Shown here: piece after piece, positions 1 through 6,521 of the stretch
How the letters are laid out: the number at the start of each line of letters is the position of its first letter
How positions within the stretch are numbered: the first letter of the stretch is position 1
Source: Leptofilum sp050292445
GTDB lineage: Bacteria; Chloroflexota; Anaerolineae; Promineifilales; Promineifilaceae
DNA length: 8,363 nucleotides
Assembly (NCBI GenBank): GCA_050292445.1
Contig: JBNKLQ010000260.1
Coordinates: forward strand, 1-8,363
Direction of reading: 5' to 3'
The notes under the pieces: generated by a model
What the model was told of the DNA's origin: nothing
The model's database searches: none
Seen by the model: only the letters and a program-made list of their open reading frames with translations
Program-made: the position numbers and the translations under genes

Positions 1-171
1 CTTGTTGCCCCCACCACCCGGCCCCAGCTCATCATCCCGTTTGAGCCAGATTTGCGGACCGTCTAGCTGCGCCGTGAGTTGGGGCAGCAGTTGCAAGGGG
101 GTAGGTGTGTGATTGAGCATGAGGCGGGGAAACGGCCGTAGCGCGGCCAACAAATGTTCAGGCGTCATCAT
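1..171 (-). CDS. ACC deaminase / D-cysteine desulfhydrase family PLP enzyme (N-terminal 57 aa, cut by window edge)
   Basis: Reading the minus strand from ATG at 171 gives an open frame to the window edge (57 codons), starting MMTPEHLLAALRPFPRL. Residues 12-57 follow the N-terminus of the fold-type II PLP family containing bacterial ACC deaminase and D-cysteine desulfhydrase (DcyD): 'FPR...HTPTPLQLLPQLTAQL', then 'IWLKRDDELG', then a Gly-rich loop ending GGGGNK. In this family the Lys of the GGNK motif forms the internal aldimine with PLP, and here it is residue 57, encoded by the last three bases visible. Members deaminate 1-aminocyclopropane-1-carboxylate or release H2S, pyruvate and ammonia from D-cysteine. 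The part seen cannot distinguish these. Two adjacent ATGs (171 and 168) could start it and no strong Shine-Dalgarno is visible. It lies downstream of the GMC oxidoreductase on the same strand, 132 bp apart, so co-transcription is uncertain. The loop has GPGGGG where relatives often have an LALGG-type sequence. Confidence 0.8.
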   Translation of the reverse strand, partial: MMTPEHLLAALRPFPRLMLNHTPTPLQLLPQLTAQLDGPQIWLKRDDELGPGGGGNK

Positions 172-207
172 TATCTTGGGAAGTGACACTTCAATAGTTT
201 TGGAAAC

Positions 208-308
208 TTTGACGCAAAGGCGCAAAGCGGCAAAGTGATAAAAGAAGGCTGGATTGAACCTAAAAAGCTACTTTGCATCTTCCTATCCTTTGCGTTCTTT
301 GCGTCAAA
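208..308. repeat. Inverted repeat built from GCAAAG units
   Basis: The left arm TTTGACGCAAAGGCGCAAAG (208-227) is answered by a right arm at 288-308 whose reverse complement is TTTGACGCAAAG followed by AACGCAAAG. The arms match except for a small indel and substitution in the middle, with about 60 nt between them. The left arm continues into CGGCAAAG (228-235), so it is also a short direct array with a unit of about 8-9 bases. The right arm covers the TGA stop codon of the GMC oxidoreductase (304-306). It could act as a long-loop hairpin at the 3' end of that gene. The arms look like a dispersed intergenic repeat rather than a classical terminator, because no T-run follows. Confidence 0.6.
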
Positions 309-1641
309 ATTCGTTATTCTTCAAATGGTGCGCCAGCCGCTTGCCCAGTGCAATAATCGTCAGCACGGTGGGCCGAGCCAGTGCCTCTGGGAAAACGGAA
401 GCGTCACACACGTACAGCCCGGCAATTTCAGTTTGCAGGTTCTCACCCAACATCTCGCCCAGGCGAACCGTGCCAGAGGGGTGTGTGCCGCGCAGCGGTG
501 TGGTGAAAATGGTTTCGGGATCACAGCCCGCCTGCCGCAAAATATGTCCGGCAACCGCCTCGGCTTTGGCCAGCCGCTGCCGATCATCAGCCGTTAGCCC
601 TTTGTTGATAGTAAAACCCTGCTTCTGTGCCTGCACCGCCCCGCTGATTTCATCCTTCAGCTTAATCATGATACCGTAGGTGTGCCCCCAACGATGCCAG
701 GTGAGTGAATAAGCTGGCCCTTTTTGCAGCATGACGAGGGGATAATTGAGCCACGGATCAATCAACGTGGAGTAAAGTACCCCCAGTTCGTCATCGGCAC
801 AGCTCCAAGTCATGGGCGGCTCCTGGCCGATGCCTTTGCTGGGAGCGTGGCCGTACACCATGACGGTGGTGTCCATCGTCATGCCCTGGCCTGCCTGGGT
901 AAGGCCGCTGTGCTGCAAAATGAGCGGTGTACCGATGCCGCCAGCAGCCAGGACAACCGCTTTGCCCAGCAGACGAAAGGATTGGCCAGTCATCTGCCCG
1001 GTAACGCCAAGGATACGGCCGTTTTCCCAAATCACCTCCTCCACCTTTGCCCCCGTCCACAAATCAATCCCCTGCTGCACTGCCTCATCCACAAACTCGG
1101 CCGCGTTCCACTTAGCCCCACAGCGGCAGCCCAACATGCATTTGGCCCCACAGCCAAAACCATCGTGCGACCGCTGCGGTACCATGAATTTGTCTTGTGG
1201 TTGCCAATCCATGCCTAAATCAGCAGCAGCATTGGCAATGCGCGTAGAGGCCACACCACGCAGCGTAGCGGGCAGCGGGGCGATGTGCAGTTCGGCCACA
1301 GTCTCGTCCGCTTCCCGGCTGAGATCAATGCCGTATTTGGACTGCCACCAGGGCAACGGCCGTTCGGCACAGCCACAATACATACTCGTTGCCCCACCCA
1401 GCATAAGCGGCCGTATGATGTTCAAGCCCTGCTGCGTAAACAAAAATGAAGCCCGATCCGCATACAGCATCGCCCCCGGATACGTACCGTAGAGCCGATT
1501 TTGCCGCCAGTCGCGGCCCCGTTCCAGCAGGGTCACCGCCAGTCCGGCGTTGGAACGGGCCAGCTCCCTCGCCACAGTTGCCCCACCTGGCCCCGACCCC
1601 ACCACAATGATGTCTGTTTGTTTTTCAAGCAATTTAGCCAT
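304..1641 (-). CDS. GMC-type FAD-dependent oxidoreductase (short form)
   Basis: A 445-residue flavoprotein. Seen: an N-terminal Rossmann FAD motif GSGPGG (residues 15-20) ending in the ribose-binding acidic residue of LLERG (E40); LGGATSMY (81-88), matching the second GMC glycine motif; a cysteine-rich stretch with C89, C91, C164, C168, C172 and C174; an LAAGGIGTP FAD-contact strand (231-239); and a GMC C-terminal domain with GTHPSGT (385-391) and GLYVCDASVFP (408-418). The family oxidises alcohols, sugars or amines with FAD; the substrate cannot be read here. It is shorter than typical 500-600-residue members. At the site where many GMC enzymes carry the second active-site His/Asn (motif GNP) it has ARP (422-424), by hand alignment. 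No signal peptide or membrane helix is obvious, and no neighbouring small or cytochrome subunit is present, so it is probably cytoplasmic and stand-alone. The start at 1641 is supported by GGAG (1652-1649) 7 nt upstream. Confidence 0.85.
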   Translation of the reverse strand: MAKLLEKQTDIIVVGSGPGGATVARELARSNAGLAVTLLERGRDWRQNRLYGTYPGAMLYADRASFLFTQQGLNIIRPLMLGGATSMYCGCAERPLPWWQSKYGIDLSREADETVAELHIAPLPATLRGVASTRIANAAADLGMDWQPQDKFMVPQRSHDGFGCGAKCMLGCRCGAKWNAAEFVDEAVQQGIDLWTGAKVEEVIWENGRILGVTGQMTGQSFRLLGKAVVLAAGGIGTPLILQHSGLTQAGQGMTMDTTVMVYGHAPSKGIGQEPPMTWSCADDELGVLYSTLIDPWLNYPLVMLQKGPAYSLTWHRWGHTYGIMIKLKDEISGAVQAQKQGFTINKGLTADDRQRLAKAEAVAGHILRQAGCDPETIFTTPLRGTHPSGTVRLGEMLGENLQTEIAGLYVCDASVFPEALARPTVLTIIALGKRLAHHLKNNEF

Positions 1642-1714
1642 CGTTTCACTCCAGCATCTGTTTATGCCACAATTCTAGCCAATCGCCAATGTACCTTTTA
1701 AAGAGTTTTCATTA

Positions 1715-1773
1715 CAAAGGAACCAAGAAACAAAGAATTCTTCTCTTTGTTCCTTCTAATCTTTGTCCCTTTG
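1715..1773. repeat. CAAAG-type inverted repeat upstream of the GMC gene
   Basis: A perfect 8-bp stem AACAAAGA (1729-1736) / TCTTTGTT (1744-1751) encloses a 7-nt loop. Outside it, AAGG (1717-1720) can pair with CCTT (1752-1755) across an asymmetric bulge, and further CTTTG units follow at 1761-1765 and 1769-1773. The element is made of repeated CAAAG/CTTTG words, as is the element at 208-308 on the other side of the GMC gene, although the spacer bases differ. Function unknown; it could be a dispersed palindromic repeat or a hairpin in the 5' leader of either flanking transcript. Confidence 0.45.
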
Positions 1774-1965
1774 TATAAAATTCTTACCCAAGTGAGCGTC
1801 ACTGAAACCTGCCCGCAAGGAGCCAACTAAATATTGCTTGGACAATCGATGCAAATCGGCTAGAATGTTTCTATCATAGTCCTCACTGCTGCAAAATAAC
1901 TCATCAATTCGCTGTAAAATATCTACATTACCCGTATCTACCCAACAAACAATCCATCTTCTCAA
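1756..1965 (-). CDS. Doubtful small hypothetical ORF (69 aa)
   Basis: An open minus-strand frame starting at TTG (1965) reads as a soluble, charged peptide beginning MRRWIVCWVDTGNVDILQRI, with a plausible helical middle (ILADLHRLSKQY, about residues 34-45). An in-frame TGA lies three codons upstream, so TTG is the only sensible start; no convincing Shine-Dalgarno precedes it. Its 3' end runs into the CAAAG repeat. The region is AT-richer and lacks the codon style of neighbouring genes. I do not recognise the protein. It could be a small real gene, a decayed remnant of an acquired gene, or chance. Low confidence. Confidence 0.2.
   Translation of the reverse strand: MRRWIVCWVDTGNVDILQRIDELFCSSEDYDRNILADLHRLSKQYLVGSLRAGFSDAHLGKNFIQRDKD
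1838..1866 (+). promoter_or_regulatory. Weak promoter candidate for the lipoprotein/peptidase unit
   Basis: TTGGAC (1838-1843) and TAGAAT (1861-1866) are separated by 17 bases, the preferred spacing for housekeeping sigma factors. The -10 matches TATAAT at 5 of 6 positions, while the -35 matches only its TTG. It faces the gene starting at 1991 and would give a leader of roughly 115-120 nt. It is a pattern match only, in AT-rich DNA where such matches occur by chance. Confidence 0.22.
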
Positions 1966-1990
1966 TCTTCAAGTATCCGCCTGGAAGGAT

Positions 1991-2497
1991 ATGCTTCAAA
2001 AATGGTTGTTCCTTATTTTTGCTATTTGGCTGGCAGGCTGTGCCCCTGCCGCCGTCAATTCGCAAACGGCCGTTACCCCCACACCGGAAAACACCCCCTC
2101 GCCAGAGCCAGAGATTGACGCAGAAACAAAGGCATTGGCAGCAGATTTCATTGCCCTACGTAGCGAAATGGGTCAATTTAACGGCGGTTCCTGGAATGAA
2201 GCGGTGGATCAATGGCAAGGCCGCAAGCACACAACCATGATGGCACTAGGCGACCGATTAGGCAACGGCCGTTTCTCCTGCTCCCAACTCACTGATCTAC
2301 TGCACCCACCGGACCACACAGTACAAGGAGGCGATCCCCTTTATGAACTGATTCAAACCACACCCATTTTCGAAGCCATTCAAGACGAGACCGCTCAATT
2401 TTTAGTGTACGAGTGGCGCGGCACCCATGACTTTTTATTTTTTGTTTGTGAAGACGGCCGTATCACCGCCGCAGATTGGTGGTACGCAGGCGAATAA
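1991..2497 (+). CDS. Small secreted lipoprotein of unknown function
   Basis: A 168-residue protein with a clear lipoprotein signal: a hydrophobic core (WLFLIFAIWLAG) ending in lipobox L14-A15-G16-C17, so Cys17 is the predicted lipidated residue. A low-complexity Thr/Pro/Glu linker follows (about residues 25-45), then a globular domain of about 120 residues. The domain ends in an aromatic-rich run with LVYEWRGTHDFLFFV, an acidic turn EDGRI and a final DWWYAGE. Its order (a 'SCSQLTDLLHPPD' segment, then Y-W-aromatic strands and a D-G turn) recalls BamE/SmpA-like lipoproteins, but this is a resemblance by eye and not an assignment. The start has GGAAGG (1983-1988) unusually close to the ATG. It lies 24 bp upstream of the M14 peptidase on the same strand, so the two are probably co-transcribed and both act outside the cytoplasmic membrane. 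Confidence 0.8.
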   Translation: MLQKWLFLIFAIWLAGCAPAAVNSQTAVTPTPENTPSPEPEIDAETKALAADFIALRSEMGQFNGGSWNEAVDQWQGRKHTTMMALGDRLGNGRFSCSQLTDLLHPPDHTVQGGDPLYELIQTTPIFEAIQDETAQFLVYEWRGTHDFLFFVCEDGRITAADWWYAGE

Positions 2498-2521
2498 TCC
2501 GCAACACGTTAGGAGGATAAA

Positions 2522-5500
2522 ATGAAAAAATGGCGACTTCTTTTATTCATTGGCCTGATTGGACTGCTGGCAGCTATCGCCATGCCCAGCCCCAATCAGG
2601 AAGCAAACCAGGTCTTTGCTGGCCCCTTAGAAAACGGCAGCCTGGTGGTGCGTGTTTACTTTGACGATCTCACCACCGCCCGACAAATCGCCATCAGCTT
2701 TGAGCCGTTAGAATCTGACTATGACAAAGGCTACCTGCTCCTGGCGGTGAATGCGGAGGAACTGGCCCAGCTAGAAGCCTCTGGCCTGCAATTTGAGGTG
2801 GATGAAGCATTAACAGCCCAATATGCGCCGCAAAACAATCTGGCCCCAATTGTTCCCGGTATCCAGACCATTTCCGGCTATTCATGTTACCGCACGGTGG
2901 AAGAAACATTCGCCACGGCCGCATCACTGGCCGCCAACTACCCCACCCTGGCCACCTGGAGCGATGTGGGCAACTCCTGGGAAAAGACGCAGAGCCTGGG
3001 CGGCTATGATATGCAAGTGCTGAAGCTGACCAATTCGGCCGTTCCCGGCCCCAAACCGATCATCTTCATCACCAGTGCCATTCACGCCCGCGAATACACC
3101 ACAGCCGAACTCACTACCCGCCTGGCTGAATTCCTGGTGACCAACTACGGCACAGACCCAGACGCCACCTGGATTCTCGATTATCACGAAGTGCATTTTA
3201 TGCTGCAAACCAACCCAGACGGCCGTAAACAGGCCGAAGCGGGCATCTTGTGGCGCAAAAACACCAACCAAAACTACTGCGGCAGCACCAGCAACAGCCG
3301 GGGTGCCGACCTCAACCGTAACTTCCCCTACAATTGGGGCTGCTGCGGCGGTTCCAGCGGCAGCCAATGCTCCGAAACCTATCGCGGAGCTAGCGCTGCT
3401 TCCGAGCCAGAAACACAGGCCGTCGTCAACTACATCCAATCTAATTTTGTCGATAATCGCGGACCTGGCGATAGTTCAATGGCTCCCCTGGACACCGAGG
3501 GCATTTACCTGGACATTCATAGCTCCGGGCGGCTGCTGCTCTGGCCCTGGGGCCATACCAGCAGCCCCGCGCCGAACGGCACGCAGCTGCAAACGCTGGG
3601 GCGCAAGCTGGCCTACTTCAATGGCCACTCCCCGCAGCAATCCATCGGCCTCTACCCCACCGATGGCACCACCACCTCCTTTGCCTACGGCGATATGGGG
3701 CTGGCGGCTTTCACCTACGAACTGGGTACCCAATTTTTTGAATCATGCAGTTACTTTGAAAACACATTGATCCCCGACAACATGCCCTCTTTACTGTACG
3801 CCTTAAAAGTGGTTCGTGCCCCCTACATCACCCCTGCTGGCCCCGATGCGGTAAACGCCTCGCTCGATATTGGCTCAACCCAGCCAGGTGTGCCTTCCGG
3901 TACGATTGTGAATTTGAGCGCCAGCATTGATGACGGCCGTTTCAACAACAGCAACGGCACTGAACCCAGCCAAAGCATTGCTGCTGCCGAATATTATCTG
4001 GATGCGCCGCCCTGGGATGGGGGAACGGCCGTACCCATGAGCGCCAGCGACGGCAGCTTTAACAGTACGGTTGAAGGGGCCAGCGCTACTATCAACACCA
4101 CAGGCATGAGCCAAGGCCAGCACATCTTGTACGTACGCGGCCAGGATGCCAACAACAACTGGGGTGCCGTCAGCGCTGTCTTCCTTTACATTGACGACAA
4201 CGCCCCGCCGCCACCCAGCACCATTTTCTTTGATGATTTTGAGAGTGACCTCGGCTGGATCACCAATCCCAGCGGCACCGACACGGCCACTACTGGCCAG
4301 TGGGAACGAGCCAATCCCGAGGAAACCAACTCCAGTGGTGTGAAACAGTTGGGCACCACCGTCAGCGGCAACAACGATTTGGTAACTGGCCCCCTGGCTG
4401 GCAGCAGCGTAGGCACGCACGACATCGACAACGGCGTAACCTCTATTCGCTCCCCCAACATCGTCTTACCCACCAGCAGCGACATTGATCTCTCCTTCTC
4501 CTACTATCTGGCCCACCTCAACAACGCCACCAGCGCCGACTTTTTGCGGGTCAGCCTGGTGAGCGGCTCCACCACGCTGCTGTTTGAAGAGCTGGGCAGC
4601 GGCGACAACGACAACGCTGTCTGGGACGAGTTCAGTGCCGACATCACTGCCTTTGCCGGGCAAACGGTCTACCTGCTCATTGAAGCGGCCGATGCCAGCT
4701 CTGGCAGCCTCATCGAAGCGGCCATCGACGACGTACGCATCACCGCCGCCGACAGCGGTCCCACACCCACTCCGACAAATACACCTGTCCCCCCCACACC
4801 CACAGCAACTGCAACTGCATCGCCCACGCCTCTACCACCTACCCCCACAGCCACGGCAACGCCAACCAATACGCCCCCGCCGCCAACAGCAACACCGACG
4901 GTTGGCCCTACCAGCACACCCACCAATACGCCTGTACCCCCCACCGTCACGAACACACCGCCACCAACAGCCACCGCTACTAACACACCTGTACCAACAG
5001 CAACAGCGACTGCGACCGCATCGCCCACGCCACCTCCGGGCGGCACCATCTTCTTTGATGACTTTGAGAGTGACCAAGGCTGGACGACCGACCCCAGCGG
5101 CAGCGATACGGCCACCACCGGGCAGTGGGAGCGCGCCAATCCCGAAGACACCAGTTCTAGCGGCCCCAAGCAGCTGGGCACCACCGTCAGTGGCAGCTTT
5201 GATTTGGTGACGGGAGCCACGGCAGGCAGCAGCGTTGGCGTCAACGACATTGACAATGGGGTTACCTCCATTCGCTCGCCCAACATCAGCCTGCCAACCG
5301 GTTTGGACCTGACCATGACGTTCAACTACTACCTGGCGCACACGAGTAACTCGTCTAGCGCGGACTTCTTGCGGATTACGGCCGTTGGCAGCAGCAGCCA
5401 AGTTGTGTTTGAGGAACTGGGCGCAGCCAATGACGATGATGGTGTTTGGGACTTAGCTTCGGTGAACCTGAATGCCTTTGCTGGGCAGACGATCTATCTC

Positions 5501-6046
5501 CTGGTGGAAGCAGCAGACGCTGCTGGGGGCAGCATCGTGGAAGCGGGTATTGATGATGTGGAAATTGTGGCTGGCGTAGCACCTGTCTGCACCACCTACA
5601 CCAGCAGCGATGTGCCAATTGCCTTACCCAATGGCACCACGACGATCAGTTCTCAGTTGACCATTAGCGGCGCAGCCACCATCGATGACCTGAACGTCAC
5701 TGTGGATATGGATCACGCTTGGGTTGGTGATTTGAGCATGGTGTTGACGCATCAAGATACGGGAACGGCCGTTACCATCATCGACCGCCCCGGTGTGCCA
5801 GCTAGCACCTACGGCTGTTCTGGCGACGACATCCTGGCAACGCTGGATGATGAAGCCGCCTCGCCGGTAGAAAACCAGTGCAGCGGTACACCAACCATCA
5901 ACGGCACGTTTACGCCGAACAACGCCCTCAGCGCCTTTGATGGCCAAAGTGGCAATGGCACCTGGCAGCTATCCGTAACAGACAGCTATACCTCAGCCGA
6001 CGCGGGCACGCTCAATGGCTGGAGCATCACCGTTTGTACGCCGTAA
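2522..6046 (+). CDS. Secreted multidomain M14 zinc carboxypeptidase with duplicated jelly-roll-like domains and C-terminal P-domain
   Basis: A 1174-residue secreted peptidase, preceded by a strong AGGAGG (2511-2516) 5 nt before ATG. Layout: signal peptide (about 1-33, possible cleavage after VFA); propeptide-like region (about 35-112); M14 domain (about 118-435); Ig-like domain (about 436-557); jelly-roll/MAM-like repeat 1 (567-740); Pro/Thr linker (746-839); repeat 2 (842-1015); P/homoB-type domain (about 1022-1173). Zinc ligands fit H188 and E191 (HARE) and H333 (DIHSSG). Substrate-binding residues correspond to carboxypeptidase A Arg127 (R245 in LWRKN), Asn144/Arg145 (N265-R266 in LNRNFP) and Tyr248 (Y378); the catalytic Glu is E400 (FTYELG). 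All key residues are present, so it should be active, removing C-terminal residues from extracellular peptides. By alignment the specificity position (CPA Ile255) is near T385, suggesting no charged S1' selector. No sortase or PorSS-type anchor is seen; the P-domain and repeats may bind surfaces or polymers. Confidence 0.92.
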   Translation: MKKWRLLLFIGLIGLLAAIAMPSPNQEANQVFAGPLENGSLVVRVYFDDLTTARQIAISFEPLESDYDKGYLLLAVNAEELAQLEASGLQFEVDEALTAQYAPQNNLAPIVPGIQTISGYSCYRTVEETFATAASLAANYPTLATWSDVGNSWEKTQSLGGYDMQVLKLTNSAVPGPKPIIFITSAIHAREYTTAELTTRLAEFLVTNYGTDPDATWILDYHEVHFMLQTNPDGRKQAEAGILWRKNTNQNYCGSTSNSRGADLNRNFPYNWGCCGGSSGSQCSETYRGASAASEPETQAVVNYIQSNFVDNRGPGDSSMAPLDTEGIYLDIHSSGRLLLWPWGHTSSPAPNGTQLQTLGRKLAYFNGHSPQQSIGLYPTDGTTTSFAYGDMGLAAFTYELGTQFFESCSYFENTLIPDNMPSLLYALKVVRAPYITPAGPDAVNASLDIGSTQPGVPSGTIVNLSASIDDGRFNNSNGTEPSQSIAAAEYYLDAPPWDGGTAVPMSASDGSFNSTVEGASATINTTGMSQGQHILYVRGQDANNNWGAVSAVFLYIDDNAPPPPSTIFFDDFESDLGWITNPSGTDTATTGQWERANPEETNSSGVKQLGTTVSGNNDLVTGPLAGSSVGTHDIDNGVTSIRSPNIVLPTSSDIDLSFSYYLAHLNNATSADFLRVSLVSGSTTLLFEELGSGDNDNAVWDEFSADITAFAGQTVYLLIEAADASSGSLIEAAIDDVRITAADSGPTPTPTNTPVPPTPTATATASPTPLPPTPTATATPTNTPPPPTATPTVGPTSTPTNTPVPPTVTNTPPPTATATNTPVPTATATATASPTPPPGGTIFFDDFESDQGWTTDPSGSDTATTGQWERANPEDTSSSGPKQLGTTVSGSFDLVTGATAGSSVGVNDIDNGVTSIRSPNISLPTGLDLTMTFNYYLAHTSNSSSADFLRITAVGSSSQVVFEELGAANDDDGVWDLASVNLNAFAGQTIYLLVEAADAAGGSIVEAGIDDVEIVAGVAPVCTTYTSSDVPIALPNGTTTISSQLTISGAATIDDLNVTVDMDHAWVGDLSMVLTHQDTGTAVTIIDRPGVPASTYGCSGDDILATLDDEAASPVENQCSGTPTINGTFTPNNALSAFDGQSGNGTWQLSVTDSYTSADAGTLNGWSITVCTP
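4220..4741 (+). repeat. Internal duplicated domain, copy 1 (peptidase residues 567-740)
   Basis: It encodes the first 174-residue jelly-roll-like module, beginning TIFFDDFESD and ending EAAIDDVRI. It aligns without gaps to residues 842-1015, with about 120 identical positions by hand count (roughly 69%). The 5' ends are also very similar at DNA level, for example 'TTTGATGATTTTGAGAGTGA' here against the same phrase with one change in copy 2. The aromatic/Asp-rich strand pattern resembles MAM/concanavalin-like modules attached to other secreted M14 peptidases. Confidence 0.85.
4757..5038 (+). repeat. Low-complexity Pro/Thr-linker coding repeat
   Basis: Residues 746-839 of the peptidase are almost only Pro, Thr, Ala and Asn, with recurring words such as PTNTPVPPT and TATATASPTP (seen twice, about 762-770 and 828-836). 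The DNA is C/A-rich on the coding strand, very poor in G in places, and internally repetitive. This explains long spurious open frames on the opposite strand. Such linkers keep extracellular domains apart and are typical of secreted Chloroflexota proteins, which is one basis for the taxonomic guess. Confidence 0.85.
5045..5566 (+). repeat. Internal duplicated domain, copy 2 (peptidase residues 842-1015)
   Basis: Second copy of the 174-residue module, beginning TIFFDDFESD and ending EAGIDDVEI, collinear with copy 1 with no gaps. Differences are mostly conservative (Val/Ile, Ser/Thr, Asn/Asp) and concentrate in the middle strands, while the edges (FFDDFESD, DTATTGQWERANPE, DIDNGVTSIRSPNI) are identical. 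It lies directly before the P-domain. Confidence 0.85.
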
Positions 6047-6060
6047 AGTAAAGTTTGCTA

Positions 6061-6096
6061 GAGGTGACAGTCACTTTTGGAAGTGGCTGTCACCTC
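6061..6096. terminator. Bidirectional hairpin terminator between convergent genes
   Basis: GAGGTGACAGTCACTT (6061-6076) pairs with AAGTGGCTGTCACCTC (6081-6096): 15 Watson-Crick pairs plus one T·G, with a TTGG loop. It starts 15 nt after the peptidase stop (6046) and ends 4 nt before the stop of the convergent operon (6101), so it is placed to end transcripts from both sides. No strong T-run follows on either strand. Each arm is itself a near-palindrome (GTGAC-A-GTCAC), which is unusual for a plain terminator. Confidence 0.7.
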
Positions 6097-6100
6097 ACGA

Positions 6101-6520
6101 CTAGCTAAATTTAGCACCTTCTCGGGAAAGGGTGCGGCCCCAGGCGTGGATGGCAAAGCAAACGGCCGCACCAATTTCAGCCCCGCGCCCAATCAACAGA
6201 AACATGCGGTTCGCCTGAAAAACTGAATACGCCACCACCAGCCAGATGCCCAGATTGAGCAGCACAAAGGCGATTTGCACATATCCTTCGTTACCGCGAC
6301 GATCCTTTTGCCAATAGCGAGGCAAAATCCAAAACGCCACGCCCATTGTTAGCTGGACAATCCAGCCCATGAGCAAAAACTCAATGTGGGCCGGCAGCCA
6401 GCCCCACAGCGCGGGATGCAGCGGCGCACCTTTGTGCCAGAGTAGCAGCGCCCCCACAGTAAATCCCAGCAGCAAATATATAAAAGCGGTGCGGATGATC
6501 CATTGGCTCAAACGAGGCAT
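6101..6520 (-). CDS. Four-helix membrane protein related to haem-copper oxidase subunit I (paralogue B)
   Basis: A 139-residue membrane protein starting MPRLSQWIIRTAFIY at 6520. The frame is open further upstream, to 6586, but that part overlaps the preceding gene. This start gives the same N-terminus as its neighbour (MPTLTRWYIKSALIY), sits 1 nt after that gene's TAA and has GGAGAG just upstream. Four predicted transmembrane helices lie at about 12-28, 43-68, 80-100 and 106-126. Helix 2 carries LPAHIEFLLMGW then GVAFWILP and a basic RRGNE loop, the pattern of small 'cbb3-type cytochrome oxidase subunit I-like' proteins that resemble the low-spin-haem end of haem-copper oxidase subunit I. It has H45 where the neighbour has Tyr, and E47 where the neighbour has His. 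With only four helices it lacks the full oxidase core and cannot reduce oxygen alone. A role in haem binding or oxidase assembly is a guess. Confidence 0.65.
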   Translation of the reverse strand: MPRLSQWIIRTAFIYLLLGFTVGALLLWHKGAPLHPALWGWLPAHIEFLLMGWIVQLTMGVAFWILPRYWQKDRRGNEGYVQIAFVLLNLGIWLVVAYSVFQANRMFLLIGRGAEIGAAVCFAIHAWGRTLSREGAKFS

Positions 6521-6521
6521 C

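Larger units (their letters stand above)
1642..1990. other. Gene-poor intergenic region, AT-richer than surroundings
   Basis: This 349-bp stretch separates the divergently transcribed GMC oxidoreductase and the lipoprotein/peptidase unit. It should therefore hold both promoters. It contains the CAAAG-type inverted repeat (1715-1773), a doubtful 69-codon minus-strand ORF (1756-1965) and one promoter-like sequence facing the lipoprotein gene, listed separately. From about 1700 to 1980 the composition is visibly richer in A/T than the genes on either side. No RNA gene was recognised. Confidence 0.6.

Noticed and set aside
254..1492. Plus-strand open frames opposite the GMC oxidoreductase (254-679, 724-1218, 812-1492)
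   Set aside because: The minus-strand frame has FAD and GMC motifs along its whole length. These are antisense shadows in GC-rich DNA.
2924..3439. Minus-strand 171-codon frame inside the peptidase
   Set aside because: It overlaps the M14 catalytic region, which is unambiguous on the plus strand. The Gly/Ala/Val-rich translation is typical of an antisense shadow.
4757..5038. Repetitive DNA as a CRISPR-like or tandem array
   Set aside because: The repeats are irregular, in frame and explained by the Pro/Thr linker they encode; there are no constant repeat-spacer units.
4669..5325. Long minus-strand open frame (about 218 codons) and other antisense frames across 4669-5401
   Set aside because: They run opposite the low-complexity Pro/Thr linker and duplicated modules. 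The translation is Val/Gly repeats created by the repetitive C/A-rich coding strand, with no independent start signals.
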